Below, in pieces: positions 42,780 to 51,947 of a stretch of DNA of 64,000 bases. Location: contig NZ_PXXX01000013.1 of the NCBI RefSeq assembly GCF_003367505.1, positions 186,001 through 250,000 on the forward strand. The letters are read 5' to 3'. Source of the stretch: Lysinibacillus capsici (lineage in GTDB: Bacteria > Bacillota > Bacilli > Bacillales_A > Planococcaceae). A model generated the notes under the pieces. It did no database searches, was not told the origin of the DNA, and saw only the letters and a list, made by a program, of their open reading frames with translations. The translations under genes were made by a program, and so were the position numbers. Within the stretch, counting starts at the first letter, position 1. Each line of letters starts with the position of its first letter.

Positions 42780-44021
42780 TTATGCTTCATATTTTTTGAA
42801 TAGGAGACTTGCATTATGACCACCAAAACCAAGAGAATTACTCATTGCATATTGAATATTTGCTTCTCTTGCTTCGTTTGGAACATAATCTAAATCACAT
42901 TCAGGATCAGGATCTTTTAAATTGATTGTAGGTGGTAAAATTCCTTCTTTAAGGGCTAATGCTGTGAAAATAGCTTCCACACCACCTGCTGCTCCTAATA
43001 AGTGACCCGTCATAGATTTTGTTGAGCTCATTGCAAGGTTATACGCATGATCACCAAAAGCAGTTTTCACAGCTTGTGTTTCGAATAAATCGTTATATGG
43101 CGTACTTGTACCATGGGCATTAATATAATCAACTTGTGATGGCTCTACGCCACCATCTGTTAATGCTTGCGTCATCGCACGTGCTGCACCTTCACCCTCT
43201 GGAGCTGGAGCCGTAATGTGATGCGCATCCCCAGTTGCACCATAACCTAAAACTTCAGCATAGATTTTGGCACCACGAGCTTTTGCATGTTCATATTCTT
43301 CTAAAATGACAATACCCGCTCCTTCTCCGATAATAAAGCCATCTCGGTTTTTATCGAATGGGCGACATGCTGCTTGTGGATCTTGATTTAATGATAGTGC
43401 TGTATTGGCACAAAAACCTGCAACCGCCATTGTTACGATTGGTGATTCAGCACCACCAGAAATCATAACATCAGCATCTCCACGCTCAATTACTTTAAAG
43501 GCATCACCAATAGAGTTTGTGCCTGAAGCACATGCCGTTACAGAACAAGAATTAATCCCCTTTGCACCAAAGTGAATAGAGACTTGGCCCGATGCCATAT
43601 CAGGAATCATCATTGGGATAAAGAAAGGACTAACACGTCTTGCGCCACGCTCTTGGAATGTTAAAAATTGTTGTTCATATGTTTCCATTCCACCGATACC
43701 AGAACCAATCCATACACCTGCACGTGGAGCTAGCTCTTCATCAATTGATAGCTGTGCATCTTCCATTGCCATAATAGAAGCCGCTAATGCGTATTGTGTG
43801 AAGCGATCCATTTTACGTGCTTCTTTACGATCAATGTATTTTTCAATATCAAAGTCCTTTACTTCTGCGGCGATTTTTGCGGCAAAAAGATCTTTATTTA
43901 AACGTGTCAGCTCACCAATGCCAGATTTACCAGCTTTAATGTTTGCCCATGTTTCTTCGATGCTATTTCCTAGTGGTGTAACTGCGCCAATTCCTGTAAT
44001 TACTACTCGTCTTTTACTCAT
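42780..44021 (-). CDS. fabF: 3-oxoacyl-ACP synthase II
   Basis: FabF (413 aa) elongates acyl-ACP with malonyl-ACP in fatty acid synthesis. The catalytic triad is visible: Cys in TACASGTNS, His in [11 protein letters not shown], and His in [10 protein letters not shown]. Length and the start [18 protein letters not shown] are typical. The ATG at 44021 follows GAGGGGAG. It lies 30 nt after fabH in the same operon. Confidence 0.97.
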   Translation of the reverse strand: MSKRRVVITGIGAVTPLGNSIEETWANIKAGKSGIGELTRLNKDLFAAKIAAEVKDFDIEKYIDRKEARKMDRFTQYALAASIMAMEDAQLSIDEELAPRAGVWIGSGIGGMETYEQQFLTFQERGARRVSPFFIPMMIPDMASGQVSIHFGAKGINSCSVTACASGTNSIGDAFKVIERGDADVMISGGAESPIVTMAVAGFCANTALSLNQDPQAACRPFDKNRDGFIIGEGAGIVILEEYEHAKARGAKIYAEVLGYGATGDAHHITAPAPEGEGAARAMTQALTDGGVEPSQVDYINAHGTSTPYNDLFETQAVKTAFGDHAYNLAMSSTKSMTGHLLGAAGGVEAIFTALALKEGILPPTINLKDPDPECDLDYVPNEAREANIQYAMSNSLGFGGHNASLLFKKYEA

Positions 44022-44051
44022 TGTCTTACTCCCCTCAAGCATTTTTCCTAC

Positions 44052-44990
44052 TTATTTTCCCCATCTCATGGCTACGGCACCCCATGTTAAGCCGCCACCA
44101 AAACCTACAAGGACTAATAAATCATCCTCTTTAATCTTACCTGCTTCGAGCTCATCTACCAAGGAAATACCAATAGATGCTGCTGAAGTATTTCCGTATT
44201 TATGAATCGTTTTTGACATTTTTTCTGGTGGTAGCTCTAAACGCTCACGTGCAGATTCCATAATACGTATATTTGCCTGATGTGGCACTAGGAAATCAAC
44301 GTCTTCTTTTGTTAAACCCGCTTTCTCTAATACATTAACAGCCGATTCACCCATTTGTCGAACAGCAAATTTAAACACTTCACGACCATTCATCGCAATT
44401 GTATCTTGCTTCGTTAAATAAAGATTCTTTCCGCCTGTACCATCTGCACCAAGTTCAAAGGATAGAATACCTCTACCTTCAGAGACTTGCCCAATGATAG
44501 CTGCACTGGCACCATCGCCAAATAATACAGCTGTATTGCGATCTTCCCAATCAACGACTTTCGACAGCTTTTCAACACCTACTACTAAGACATATTTATA
44601 AGCATTTGCCTCAACAAAGTGCTTTGCTGTCACTAAACTATATATAAATCCTGCACATGCTGCTGCTTGATCCATTGCTGCAGCATTTACTGCTCCGATT
44701 TGTTCCTGAATCATACAAGCTACACTTGGAAAAGTTTGATCCTGTGTGACAGTTGCTACAAGAATTAAACCAATTTCCTCAGGCGTAATACCCGCATTTG
44801 CAATAGCTTCTTTTGCAGCAGCTACTGCCAAATCTGAAGTTTCCTGATCATCTGCCGCAAAATGACGTTCTTCAATGCCTGTTCGAGTACGAATCCATTC
44901 ATCAGAAGTATCCATGATTTTTTCCAAATCAAAATTTGTAACGACCTTCTCAGGAACATATTTGCCTATTCCTATAATACCAGCGTTCAT
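44052..44990 (-). CDS. fabH: 3-oxoacyl-ACP synthase III
   Basis: FabH (312 aa) starts fatty acid synthesis by condensing acyl-CoA, often branched primers in Bacilli, with malonyl-ACP. It has the catalytic Cys in [11 protein letters not shown], His in [10 protein letters not shown], and Asn in YGNTSAASI. The ATG at 44990 follows GAGGGG by 7 nt. The promoter carries a FapR-like operator, so malonyl-CoA probably controls fabH-fabF. Confidence 0.97.
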   Translation of the reverse strand: MNAGIIGIGKYVPEKVVTNFDLEKIMDTSDEWIRTRTGIEERHFAADDQETSDLAVAAAKEAIANAGITPEEIGLILVATVTQDQTFPSVACMIQEQIGAVNAAAMDQAAACAGFIYSLVTAKHFVEANAYKYVLVVGVEKLSKVVDWEDRNTAVLFGDGASAAIIGQVSEGRGILSFELGADGTGGKNLYLTKQDTIAMNGREVFKFAVRQMGESAVNVLEKAGLTKEDVDFLVPHQANIRIMESARERLELPPEKMSKTIHKYGNTSAASIGISLVDELEAGKIKEDDLLVLVGFGGGLTWGAVAMRWGK

Positions 44991-45023
44991 ATAGCAACCC
45001 CTCAGCTTTCTTACTATCAATTA

Positions 45024-45073
45024 TTAGTAACTGGTCATAATTATAACGCATATAAAAGGAATGACGCAAGATG
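45024..45073 (-). promoter_or_regulatory. fabHF promoter with FapR-like operator
   Basis: On the minus strand TTGCGT, an 18-nt spacer and TATAAT are followed by TTATGACCAGTTACTAA (rc of 45024-45040). The right half matches the FapR box TTAGTACC...TACTAA fully; the left half matches 4 of 6. Position just after the -10 agrees with known FapR control of this operon. Confidence 0.6.
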
Positions 45074-45151
45074 ATTTAAAATTTATGCGGCTGAGGGTAG
45101 TGTTCTTTGAATAAAGAAGTGAAGAATTTTATGGAATGAGGTTATTCTGTT

Positions 45152-45293
45152 TAGAGCTTTATCTATCGTACTTTGTTGAGCTTGTTCATTATTTTTCAAA
45201 GCACCTTGCATCATGTATGAGCGGTGTTCTTCCCTTTTGGAGCACTTTTCACCCGCTTAGGAGCACATTCCCCTATTTCAGAGCTGTTCCTAA
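45152..45293. repeat. Degenerate 20-22 bp tandem repeat tract 2
   Basis: About seven units, each starting with a GAGC/AGCA-type head, can be laid in register, such as TGGAGCACTTTTCACCCGC and GGAGCACATTCCCCTATTTC. The tract sits between the divergent fabH and DUF2929 promoters. One unit, TGGAGCACTTTTCACCCGC, is close to TGGAGCAGTTTTCCCAGCC in tract 3 at 63827. Confidence 0.6.
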
Positions 45294-45455
45294 ATACTTT
45301 ACATTACTAAACATAAAATACTAAATCTCATATTTGTTGTGACAAAATCGCCATGTTTCACATAAATGGTTCATTTTTTTTTGATTTATGTTATGATATG
45401 ATAATGAATATGAGTAAAACCTTATGATGAAAAAAGTTCGGTTGAGGTGAAATTA

Positions 45456-45650
45456 ATGCAATATATCGTAACGTTCATATGGTCATTCCTACTAGTTTCT
45501 ATGTTAAACTACGTAGTCAGCTCTGTACTTGGTGTACCATTTGATTTCAAAACTGGGGCAATCGTTTCTGTTGTATTCTCCATCCTTATCTTTATTATTG
45601 GAGCAATCATTCCAAACGACCCTACACCAGAAGCTGCAGACCATCATTAA
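45456..45650 (+). CDS. DUF2929-family small membrane protein
   Basis: This 64-aa protein has two membrane segments, IVTFIWSFLLVSMLNYVVSS and GAIVSVVFSILIFIIGAIIP, joined by LGVPFDFKTG, and a polar tail with Asp/Pro. That is the DUF2929 layout found next to fabH in Bacillus. Function is unknown. GAGGTG is 7 nt before the ATG at 45456, and a good terminator follows. Confidence 0.85.
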   Translation: MQYIVTFIWSFLLVSMLNYVVSSVLGVPFDFKTGAIVSVVFSILIFIIGAIIPNDPTPEAADHH

Positions 45651-45663
45651 TTCAGCTAGAAAA

Positions 45664-45697
45664 AACCTGTTCAGCTTCATGCCGAACAGGTTTTTTC
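45664..45697. terminator. Terminator between DUF2929 gene and clpB
   Basis: AACCTGTTC pairs with GAACAGGTT and is followed by TTTTC; A-runs on the opposite side allow use by clpB too. Confidence 0.85.
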
Positions 45698-45699
45698 TG

Positions 45700-47826
45700 T
45701 TATTTTTCCACAACACATTGACCCTCATGCATTTTCACATGCAACGTCTCCCCCGGTAAAACTTCTCCGCGTAATAGTTCTTTAGCAACGGCTGTTTCGA
45801 TATGTCGCTGTACAAAGCGTTTTAGTGGTCTTGCTCCAAATTGGGCATCTGCACCTTGCTCTACTACCCAATCAATGACTTCTTGCTCCACAGATAAAGT
45901 AATTTCTTGCTCTGCGACACGTTTAATCAATTGCTCCACATACTTCCAGGCAATCGCAGTAAAATGTTTAGTAGATAATGCATGGAAGAAGATGATATCA
46001 TCCATTCTGTTTAATAGCTCAGGTTTAAAATGTTGTCGTAGGGCTGACATGACTAAGTCCTCCACAGCCGCATCATTTTCCTTTGCCTCCATTAAATAAC
46101 TTGATCCGATATTCGAAGTTAAAATGACTACTGTATTTGTAAAATTCACCATTCGTCCCTGACTATCTGTAATGCGCCCATCATCTAAAATTTGCAATAA
46201 AATGTTCGCCACATCAGGATGAGCTTTTTCAATCTCGTCTAGAAGCACCACAGAATAAGGATTTCGGCGAACTGCTTCCGTTAGTTGTCCACCTTCCTCA
46301 TAGCCCACATAGCCTGGAGGAGCCCCAACAAGTCGAGACACACTATGTTTCTCCATGTATTCACTCATATCAATCCGAATAAAGTGATCTTCTGAATCAA
46401 ATAACTGTGCAGCAAGTGCCTTGGCAAGTTCTGTTTTACCTACACCAGTTGGACCTAAAAATAAAAAGCTACCAATAGGTCGGTGTGGATCTTTGATACC
46501 TGCACGTGCACGCCATACCGCTTCTGTCACTAATTGAACTGCTGTATCTTGTCCAACCACACGTTCATGTAATGTATCCTTTAAACGTAATAATTTTTCA
46601 CGCTCACCCTCTACTAATTTTGTTACAGGGATTCCTGTCCAACGTGAAACAATTGCTGCGATTTCATCTGCTGTTACCTCTTCACGTAAAATACGAGATT
46701 CTGCACCGTTCTCTAATTCCTTTTCAAGTACCTGAATGTCTTTTTCAAGTGTCGGAATTTTACCATGACGTAATTCAGCAGCTTTATTTAAATCATATTT
46801 ACTTTCTGCCTCATCTAGATCACGACGATATTTATCCAATGTTTCACGTTTTTTCTGAATATCGTGTAGTTTTTCTTTTTCTGCTTCCCATTGTTGTCGC
46901 ATGCCCTTAGATGACTCTTTTAACTTTGTTAATTCTTCGCGTAATTGCTCCAGACGTTTTTTACTTGCCTCGTCCTTTTCCTTACGCAATGCCTGTTCCT
47001 CAATTTCAAGCTGCATAATACGACGTGTGACTGCGTCTAATTCCTGTGGCATTGAATCAATTTCTGTACGAATCATTGCACAAGCCTCATCAATTAAATC
47101 AATGGCCTTATCAGGTAAAAATCGTTCTGTAATATAGCGATTGGATAGTTCTGCTGCCGCAACAATTGCTCTGTCATGAATACGTACTGCGTGATGTAAT
47201 TCAAAGCGTTCCTTTAAACCACGTAAAATGGATACCGTATCCTCTATAGATGGCTCACGCACTAGTACTTGCTGGAATCGACGTTCTAAGGCAGGATCCT
47301 TTTCAATGTACATACGATATTCGTCTAAGGTAGTAGCACCAATACAGTGTAATTCACCACGTGCTAGCATAGGTTTTAGCATATTTCCTGCATCCATAGC
47401 GCCATCTGTTTTTCCTGCACCTACGATCGTATGAATTTCATCAATAAATAGAATGATTTGTCCTTCTGATTCTTTTACTTCTTTTAGCACACCTTTTAAG
47501 CGTTCTTCAAATTGTCCACGATAACTTGCACCAGCGATTAACGCACTCATATCCAGTTCATATAGCACACATTCTTTCAAGCCTTCTGGTACATCACCTT
47601 TAACAATACGCTGTGCTAAACCTTCCACAATTGCCGTTTTACCAACTCCTGGTTCACCGATTAATACAGGATTATTTTTCGTTTTACGTGTTAGAATACG
47701 AATTACATTTCGAATTTCTTCATCACGCCCGATAACAGGATCCATCTTGCCGTTTTTTACTTCTTCAATTAAATTGCGCCCAAATTGTTCTAATGGTTTT
47801 TTATTGTCTGTTTGTTGAAATTGCAT
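45700..47826 (-). CDS. clpB: ClpB-type disaggregase lacking the N-terminal domain
   Basis: This 708-aa AAA+ protein has two ATPase domains: the first with Walker A GEPGVGKT (57-64) and Walker [11 protein letters not shown], the second with [15 protein letters not shown] and [14 protein letters not shown]. Between them is a full coiled-coil M-domain (about residues 250-380), which is the ClpB hallmark for DnaK cooperation. No ClpP-binding tripeptide loop is evident. Normal ClpB has about 860 aa; the first ~150-residue N-domain is missing. The ATG at 47826 has a strong AAAGGAG, so the short form is the primary product. A CtsR site lies upstream. Confidence 0.93.
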   Translation of the reverse strand: MQFQQTDNKKPLEQFGRNLIEEVKNGKMDPVIGRDEEIRNVIRILTRKTKNNPVLIGEPGVGKTAIVEGLAQRIVKGDVPEGLKECVLYELDMSALIAGASYRGQFEERLKGVLKEVKESEGQIILFIDEIHTIVGAGKTDGAMDAGNMLKPMLARGELHCIGATTLDEYRMYIEKDPALERRFQQVLVREPSIEDTVSILRGLKERFELHHAVRIHDRAIVAAAELSNRYITERFLPDKAIDLIDEACAMIRTEIDSMPQELDAVTRRIMQLEIEEQALRKEKDEASKKRLEQLREELTKLKESSKGMRQQWEAEKEKLHDIQKKRETLDKYRRDLDEAESKYDLNKAAELRHGKIPTLEKDIQVLEKELENGAESRILREEVTADEIAAIVSRWTGIPVTKLVEGEREKLLRLKDTLHERVVGQDTAVQLVTEAVWRARAGIKDPHRPIGSFLFLGPTGVGKTELAKALAAQLFDSEDHFIRIDMSEYMEKHSVSRLVGAPPGYVGYEEGGQLTEAVRRNPYSVVLLDEIEKAHPDVANILLQILDDGRITDSQGRMVNFTNTVVILTSNIGSSYLMEAKENDAAVEDLVMSALRQHFKPELLNRMDDIIFFHALSTKHFTAIAWKYVEQLIKRVAEQEITLSVEQEVIDWVVEQGADAQFGARPLKRFVQRHIETAVAKELLRGEVLPGETLHVKMHEGQCVVEK

Positions 47827-47890
47827 AGCTAGCACTCCTTTTTTTCATATTTCTCATTATTTATATACCCATTCTTATTCATTAAAAAAG

Positions 47891-47907
47891 TTTGACCTTT
47901 TTTGACT
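47891..47907 (-). promoter_or_regulatory. CtsR operator of clpB
   Basis: The minus strand reads AGTCAAAAAAGGTCAAA, a perfect match to the CtsR heptad repeat RGTCAAA-N3-RGTCAAA. It lies about 65 nt upstream of the clpB start and predicts heat-shock derepression. Confidence 0.85.
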
Positions 47908-48092
47908 AACTTTATTTTACATCACTCGACAATGCTTAGCAAAGAAATCGTCCTAAAATTTTTTCACTTATTATGGAAGTTTACGTTATAATAATGGTAT
48001 GTTTCTATGTTTTAGTATCGAAATCCACTATCCTTTTGTAATAATCGCCATTTATTACAAAAAGAAAGCGATGTGTTGGAGATATGGTTTTA

Positions 48093-48779
48093 ATGGATAA
48101 TATGTTTGAAAAAATTAAAGAACTTTTTCAAAACCACGGTGTTTTTATCAAAGTGAATAAAGGAAATAAAATTTTTCTAGAGGGTGAACGGGCAAAAGAA
48201 ATTTATTACATCCAATCAGGTGTTATTTCGATTAGCCAAGAATCCGAGACGGGTAAGGAATTAACCATTCGTATTTGTGGCCCTGACAGCATAATAGGAG
48301 AAGGTTCGTTATTTTGTAATCTCGTCTATAATTCAATGACTGCCAAAGTTTTAGAACCCTCTACGTTGTATGTTTTGAGTCGTAAATCTTTGGAGCATTT
48401 ACTAGAAGAGCAGCCGACAGTTATGGTGGAATACATGAAGTGGCTACAAACAGAAAACTTAAAGCATCAGAGTCGTTTGCGCGATTTAGTGTTAAACGGT
48501 AAAAAAGGTGCTCTATTTTCAACGCTCATTCGGCTGTCCAATACGTATGGTAAACCTGTAGAAAATGACTCGATTTTTATTGATTTTCAGCTAACAAATA
48601 CAGAAATTGCAAATCTGTGTGCGACAAGTCGGGAAATGATTAATCGTATGCTGAATGATTTAAAAAAACATGAGATTATCACTTTTGATAAAGGATTTAT
48701 TACCATTCATGATTTACAATTTTTAAAAAATGAAATTGCCTGTGAAAATTGTCCATTACAAATATGCCGTATCGATTAG
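48093..48779 (+). CDS. fnr: Anaerobic regulator Fnr (Crp/Fnr family)
   Basis: This protein of about 228 aa has a cNMP-binding-like beta roll (residues 15-120), a dimer helix, and a C-terminal helix-turn-helix (LTNTEIANLCATSREMINRMLNDLKKH, quoted across two helices). The last residues, CENCPLQICRID, give Cys-x2-Cys-x4-Cys, the C-terminal [4Fe-4S] ligands of B. subtilis Fnr, which needs the cluster to bind DNA without oxygen. The start is ambiguous: ATG 48093 is chosen over ATG 48084, which lies too close to GGAG. Confidence 0.88.
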   Translation: MDNMFEKIKELFQNHGVFIKVNKGNKIFLEGERAKEIYYIQSGVISISQESETGKELTIRICGPDSIIGEGSLFCNLVYNSMTAKVLEPSTLYVLSRKSLEHLLEEQPTVMVEYMKWLQTENLKHQSRLRDLVLNGKKGALFSTLIRLSNTYGKPVENDSIFIDFQLTNTEIANLCATSREMINRMLNDLKKHEIITFDKGFITIHDLQFLKNEIACENCPLQICRID

Positions 48780-48793
48780 TTTCGTTACAAGCA

Positions 48794-48828
48794 AAAACCC
48801 TGCTTATTGAAAAATAAGCAGGGTTTTA
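48794..48828. terminator. Terminator between fnr and yitW-like gene
   Basis: AACCCTGCTTATT pairs with AATAAGCAGGGTT, with T-runs on both strands. Confidence 0.9.
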
Positions 48829-48839
48829 AATAATCCATT

Positions 48840-49148
48840 TTAACGTACGCCCAATGCCATTTTGGCATAGCGTGACATTTTATCTTTCGACCAAGGTGGA
48901 TTCCATACAATATTAACATTTGTACTTTTCACTTCTGGAAGTTCACCTAACGCCGTATTCACTTGATCCACAATGACTGGACCAAGTGGGCAGCCCATAG
49001 ATGTTAGTGTCATCGTAACAGTTGCAACACCTTCATCATCTAATTCCACATCATATACTAAACCTAAGTTGACAATATCAATGCCAAGCTCAGGATCAAT
49101 TACGTTTTCTAAAGCACCTAACATGCTATCTTTCATATCCTGATCCAT
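48840..49148 (-). CDS. yitW: Iron-sulfur assembly factor, MIP18/SufT family (YitW)
   Basis: This 102-aa DUF59/MIP18 protein carries the conserved block ENVIDPELGIDIVNLGLVYDV, the hyper-reactive cysteine in MTLTSMGCPLGPVI, and the C-terminal WNPPWSKDKMSRYAK. Members such as SufT and PaaD assist Fe-S cluster maturation. The ATG at 49148 has AAGGAG 8 nt upstream. It lies 54 nt downstream of the yitV gene stop region and is likely co-transcribed with it. Confidence 0.9.
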   Translation of the reverse strand: MDQDMKDSMLGALENVIDPELGIDIVNLGLVYDVELDDEGVATVTMTLTSMGCPLGPVIVDQVNTALGELPEVKSTNVNIVWNPPWSKDKMSRYAKMALGVR

Positions 49149-49201
49149 TCGTATTTCTCCTTCCATCATAGTGTTAACCTTATCATAGCAGATGCACCCT
49201 G

Positions 49202-49966
49202 TTATGCCAAATGCTGTGCAAGCCATGCTGTAGCTGCTAGCATACCGTCACGTGGTACAGCATGTCCAGCCCTTTTGTTAACCATGAACTTTAAATATTC
49301 AGGGTTTGCTTCATAGTATTCCCGTAATGTTTCATAAAATTTATACGTTTCGTGAAAAGGAACTGTTTTATCTAATTCTCCATGCCAAAAGAATACAGGG
49401 CGACCCGCGAATTTTTCTGGTGTTAAACTGACATCATATTTAGCAAGGGCTTCATTAATTTTTTCTACGTCTTCCTCTGACATCGGCCAGTTAACTCCGC
49501 TTTTAGCAAATTGTTGCAATTGGTATTCACCCAATTTTATAAAACCAGGTGCACCCATGCATATTGCAGCTGTTTGTATCCAATCATAAAGTTTCAGACA
49601 GCCTGATGTCACGATGCCACCCATTGAAGTGCCTCCTATGCCAATTTTATGACTAGCTAATAAATTTTTATTCTTTAATACATCATATAATTGTTGTACT
49701 TCATGAATAGAATTTAAAACAATGTCCCAAAAATTTAAATTCATTTGCATTTCTGTTAGGCCTTCGCTACGCTCACCATGAAATTTTGCATCTGGCAATA
49801 GGACACGCACCCCTTTATGCACCAATTGGTATGCATAGTGTAAGTTATGTTCTTTTGCACTCATAAAGCCATGCAAAAAAATGACTACCGGGGTTTCTTC
49901 ATTCATATTGTCTGTATGTATATGTAATAAAGGAATATTTCCCCACACTTCTTTTTCTACAAACAT
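49202..49966 (-). CDS. yitV: Alpha/beta hydrolase, YitV-like putative esterase
   Basis: This 254-aa hydrolase has the oxyanion strand VVIFLHGFMSAKEHN, the nucleophile elbow IGGTSMGGIV (GxSxG), an acidic residue in PVFFWHGELDKTVPF, and the final His in KRAGHAVPRDG. It is a serine esterase or peptidase of unknown substrate. The ATG at 49966 follows GGGAG. It is paired with yitW and divergent from yitU, as in B. subtilis. Confidence 0.87.
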   Translation of the reverse strand: MFVEKEVWGNIPLLHIHTDNMNEETPVVIFLHGFMSAKEHNLHYAYQLVHKGVRVLLPDAKFHGERSEGLTEMQMNLNFWDIVLNSIHEVQQLYDVLKNKNLLASHKIGIGGTSMGGIVTSGCLKLYDWIQTAAICMGAPGFIKLGEYQLQQFAKSGVNWPMSEEDVEKINEALAKYDVSLTPEKFAGRPVFFWHGELDKTVPFHETYKFYETLREYYEANPEYLKFMVNKRAGHAVPRDGMLAATAWLAQHLA

Positions 49967-50087
49967 TATTGTCACTCCCAACTATTCTCTCATCTTTATG
50001 TTAGCAAACTTTTTTCACTGTGACAAAATTTTGACGAATGTAAGACAAAGAGATACTATTCAAACTATAGGAAAGGGGCAACGAGCT

Positions 50088-50897
50088 ATGAAACCGCATT
50101 TAATCGTATTAGACTTAGATGGAACTTTATTAACAGATCAACAGCAAATTTCTGCAAAAACGAAAAAAACATTATTGCAGGCTAAGGAACAAGGGCATCA
50201 AGTGATGATTGCGACAGGACGTCCTTACCGAGCAAGTACTATTTATTATCAAGAACTTGGGCTCACTACACCCATTGTTAATTTTAATGGCGCATATGTG
50301 CATCATCCTAAAAATGTCTCTTGGCAACATATGCACACACCAATTGATTTAAGTGTCGTACATGATGTCGTTGATTCTATTAACAGTTATGAATACGAAA
50401 ATATTATCGCTGAGGTAAAAGATGAAGTTTATGTTCACACAGAGGACGATCGTATCTTAAATATCTTTAATATGGGTAACCCAAAAATTACACTTGGCGA
50501 TTTATACACACACCTCTTGGAAAATCCTACAAGTTTGCTGATTCAGGCAAATGAAGCCAATTCGGTTATTATACGTGATCATTTACAGGCAGTGCATGCT
50601 GAAGTCATCGAGCATCGTCGCTGGGGCGCGCCACTTCATATTATTGAAATTGTGCGTCGCGGCTTAAATAAAGCTGTGGGTATTGCACATGTCGCAAAAG
50701 ATTTAGGTATTCCTCGTGAGCGCATCATCGCATTTGGTGATGAAGACAATGATTTAGAAATGATCGAATATGCTGGACTTGGTGTAGCGATGGGGAACGG
50801 TATTTCAAGTCTTAAAAACATTGCCAATGAAATTACGACAACGAATAATGATGATGGAATTGCAAAAATACTCATTGAACGCTTGAAATTATCATAG
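50088..50897 (+). CDS. yitU: HAD-superfamily phosphatase, Cof type (YitU)
   Basis: This 269-aa Cof-type HAD phosphatase has motif I LIVLDLDGTLLTD (nucleophile Asp 9), motif II MIATGRPY, and motif IV AFGDEDNDLEMIEYAGLGVAMGN, with a type II cap between. YitU-type enzymes dephosphorylate small phosphates such as the riboflavin precursor ARPP. The ATG at 50088 follows GGAAAGGGG. It is monocistronic. Confidence 0.88.
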   Translation: MKPHLIVLDLDGTLLTDQQQISAKTKKTLLQAKEQGHQVMIATGRPYRASTIYYQELGLTTPIVNFNGAYVHHPKNVSWQHMHTPIDLSVVHDVVDSINSYEYENIIAEVKDEVYVHTEDDRILNIFNMGNPKITLGDLYTHLLENPTSLLIQANEANSVIIRDHLQAVHAEVIEHRRWGAPLHIIEIVRRGLNKAVGIAHVAKDLGIPRERIIAFGDEDNDLEMIEYAGLGVAMGNGISSLKNIANEITTTNNDDGIAKILIERLKLS

Positions 50898-50936
50898 TTA
50901 AGTAGTAAGTTCAAGTTAACATTCCATTTTTACCAG

Positions 50937-51001
50937 TTTAACTTTATTCAGTGGTACCCCTTCCATTTATCTAAAGTGAGTATCTACTGAATAAAGTTAA
51001 A
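50937..51001. repeat. 16-bp perfect inverted repeat with 33-nt spacer upstream of degV gene
   Basis: TTTAACTTTATTCAGT (50937-50952) is exactly complementary to ACTGAATAAAGTTAAA (50986-51001). No T-tract follows, so it is not a standard terminator. It may be a leader structure or operator pair for the DegV gene that starts at 51040. Confidence 0.6.
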
Positions 51002-51039
51002 AAGCTTTAAAAGTAAGTTGAAATTAGGGGGACAAGAGA

Positions 51040-51897
51040 ATGAAGATTTTTACGGATAGTGGATGTGATCTACCAAAATCTTACTATGAAGAAAAAGATG
51101 TCGTGCTACTCCCTTTACGAGTGCAATTGAACAACAAAGAATATGAAGATGTGATTTCAATTGATTCCAAAGAGATCTATGATGCAATACGCCAAGGTGC
51201 TCAGCCAAAAACATCACAAGTGTCACCTGAGCTCTTTTTGAAGCATTTTGAGGAGCTAGCCAAAAATGATGAAGAAGGTATTTATATCGCTTTTTCATCA
51301 GAATTATCAGGCACATATAGTACCGCTCAAATGATTCGCAATCAGGTACTTGAGCAGTATCCTTCCTTAAAACTAGTCATTATCGACTCTAAATGCGCAT
51401 CACTAGGACATGGCCTTGTCGTGGAAGAAGCTGTACGACTGCGAAATATAGGAGTATCCTTAGAAGACATGGCCTCTAAAATAAATACCCTTGCACCTCA
51501 GGTCGAGCATTTATTTACAGTAGAAGACTTAGATTACCTTGCAAAAGGTGGTCGTGTATCAAAAGCTAGTGCATTTTTAGGTGGCCTTCTTAGTATTAAG
51601 CCTATTTTAAATGTAGAAGATGGCAAACTTGTACCGATTGAAAAGTCACGCGGTCGAAAAAAAGCACTTAATCGTATGTTAGATTTAATGCAGGAGCGTG
51701 GTGGCAGCTTTACAAATAAAATCGTAGGTATTAGCCATAGTGACGACGCTGCCTTTGCGAATGAAGCAAAAGCCTCTATTCAGGAGCGTTTTTCACCTCA
51801 AGCTGTGCAAATTACCATGATAGGTTCCGCGATCGGCTCACATGTCGGACCTGGGACTATTGCAATTTTCTTCACAAATAAAAGCTTTGAAGGCTAA
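51040..51897 (+). CDS. DegV-family fatty-acid-binding protein (FakB-like)
   Basis: This 285-aa DegV protein starts MKIFTDSGCDLPKSYYEE and has the fatty-acid carboxyl-binding segment TSQVSPELF, the SSELSGTYSTAQ motif, and the end IGSAIGSHVGPGTIAIFF. By family knowledge FakB proteins hold a fatty acid for phosphorylation by the kinase FakA, feeding exogenous fatty acids into phospholipid synthesis. AGGGGGACAAGAGA precedes the ATG, and a terminator follows. Confidence 0.92.
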   Translation: MKIFTDSGCDLPKSYYEEKDVVLLPLRVQLNNKEYEDVISIDSKEIYDAIRQGAQPKTSQVSPELFLKHFEELAKNDEEGIYIAFSSELSGTYSTAQMIRNQVLEQYPSLKLVIIDSKCASLGHGLVVEEAVRLRNIGVSLEDMASKINTLAPQVEHLFTVEDLDYLAKGGRVSKASAFLGGLLSIKPILNVEDGKLVPIEKSRGRKKALNRMLDLMQERGGSFTNKIVGISHSDDAAFANEAKASIQERFSPQAVQITMIGSAIGSHVGPGTIAIFFTNKSFEG

Positions 51898-51900
51898 TAA

Positions 51901-51935
51901 AAAGCATGCTAGGATGGTTCCTGGCATGCTTTTTT
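51901..51935 (+). terminator. Terminator of degV gene
   Basis: AAAGCATGCTAGG pairs with CCTGGCATGCTTT (one G-T pair) and is followed by TTTTG. Confidence 0.88.
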
Positions 51936-51947
51936 GTCGTGTTATTA

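Noticed and set aside
45136-45324. 62-codon plus-strand frame upstream of the DUF2929 gene
   Set aside because: It runs through the 21-bp repeat tract, has no ribosome site, and its composition follows the repeats.
47827-47842. CIRCE (HrcA) element near the clpB start
   Set aside because: Only one half, GAGTGCTA, is present and it coincides with the ribosome site; no TTAGCACTC partner at 9 nt. The CtsR site explains control better.
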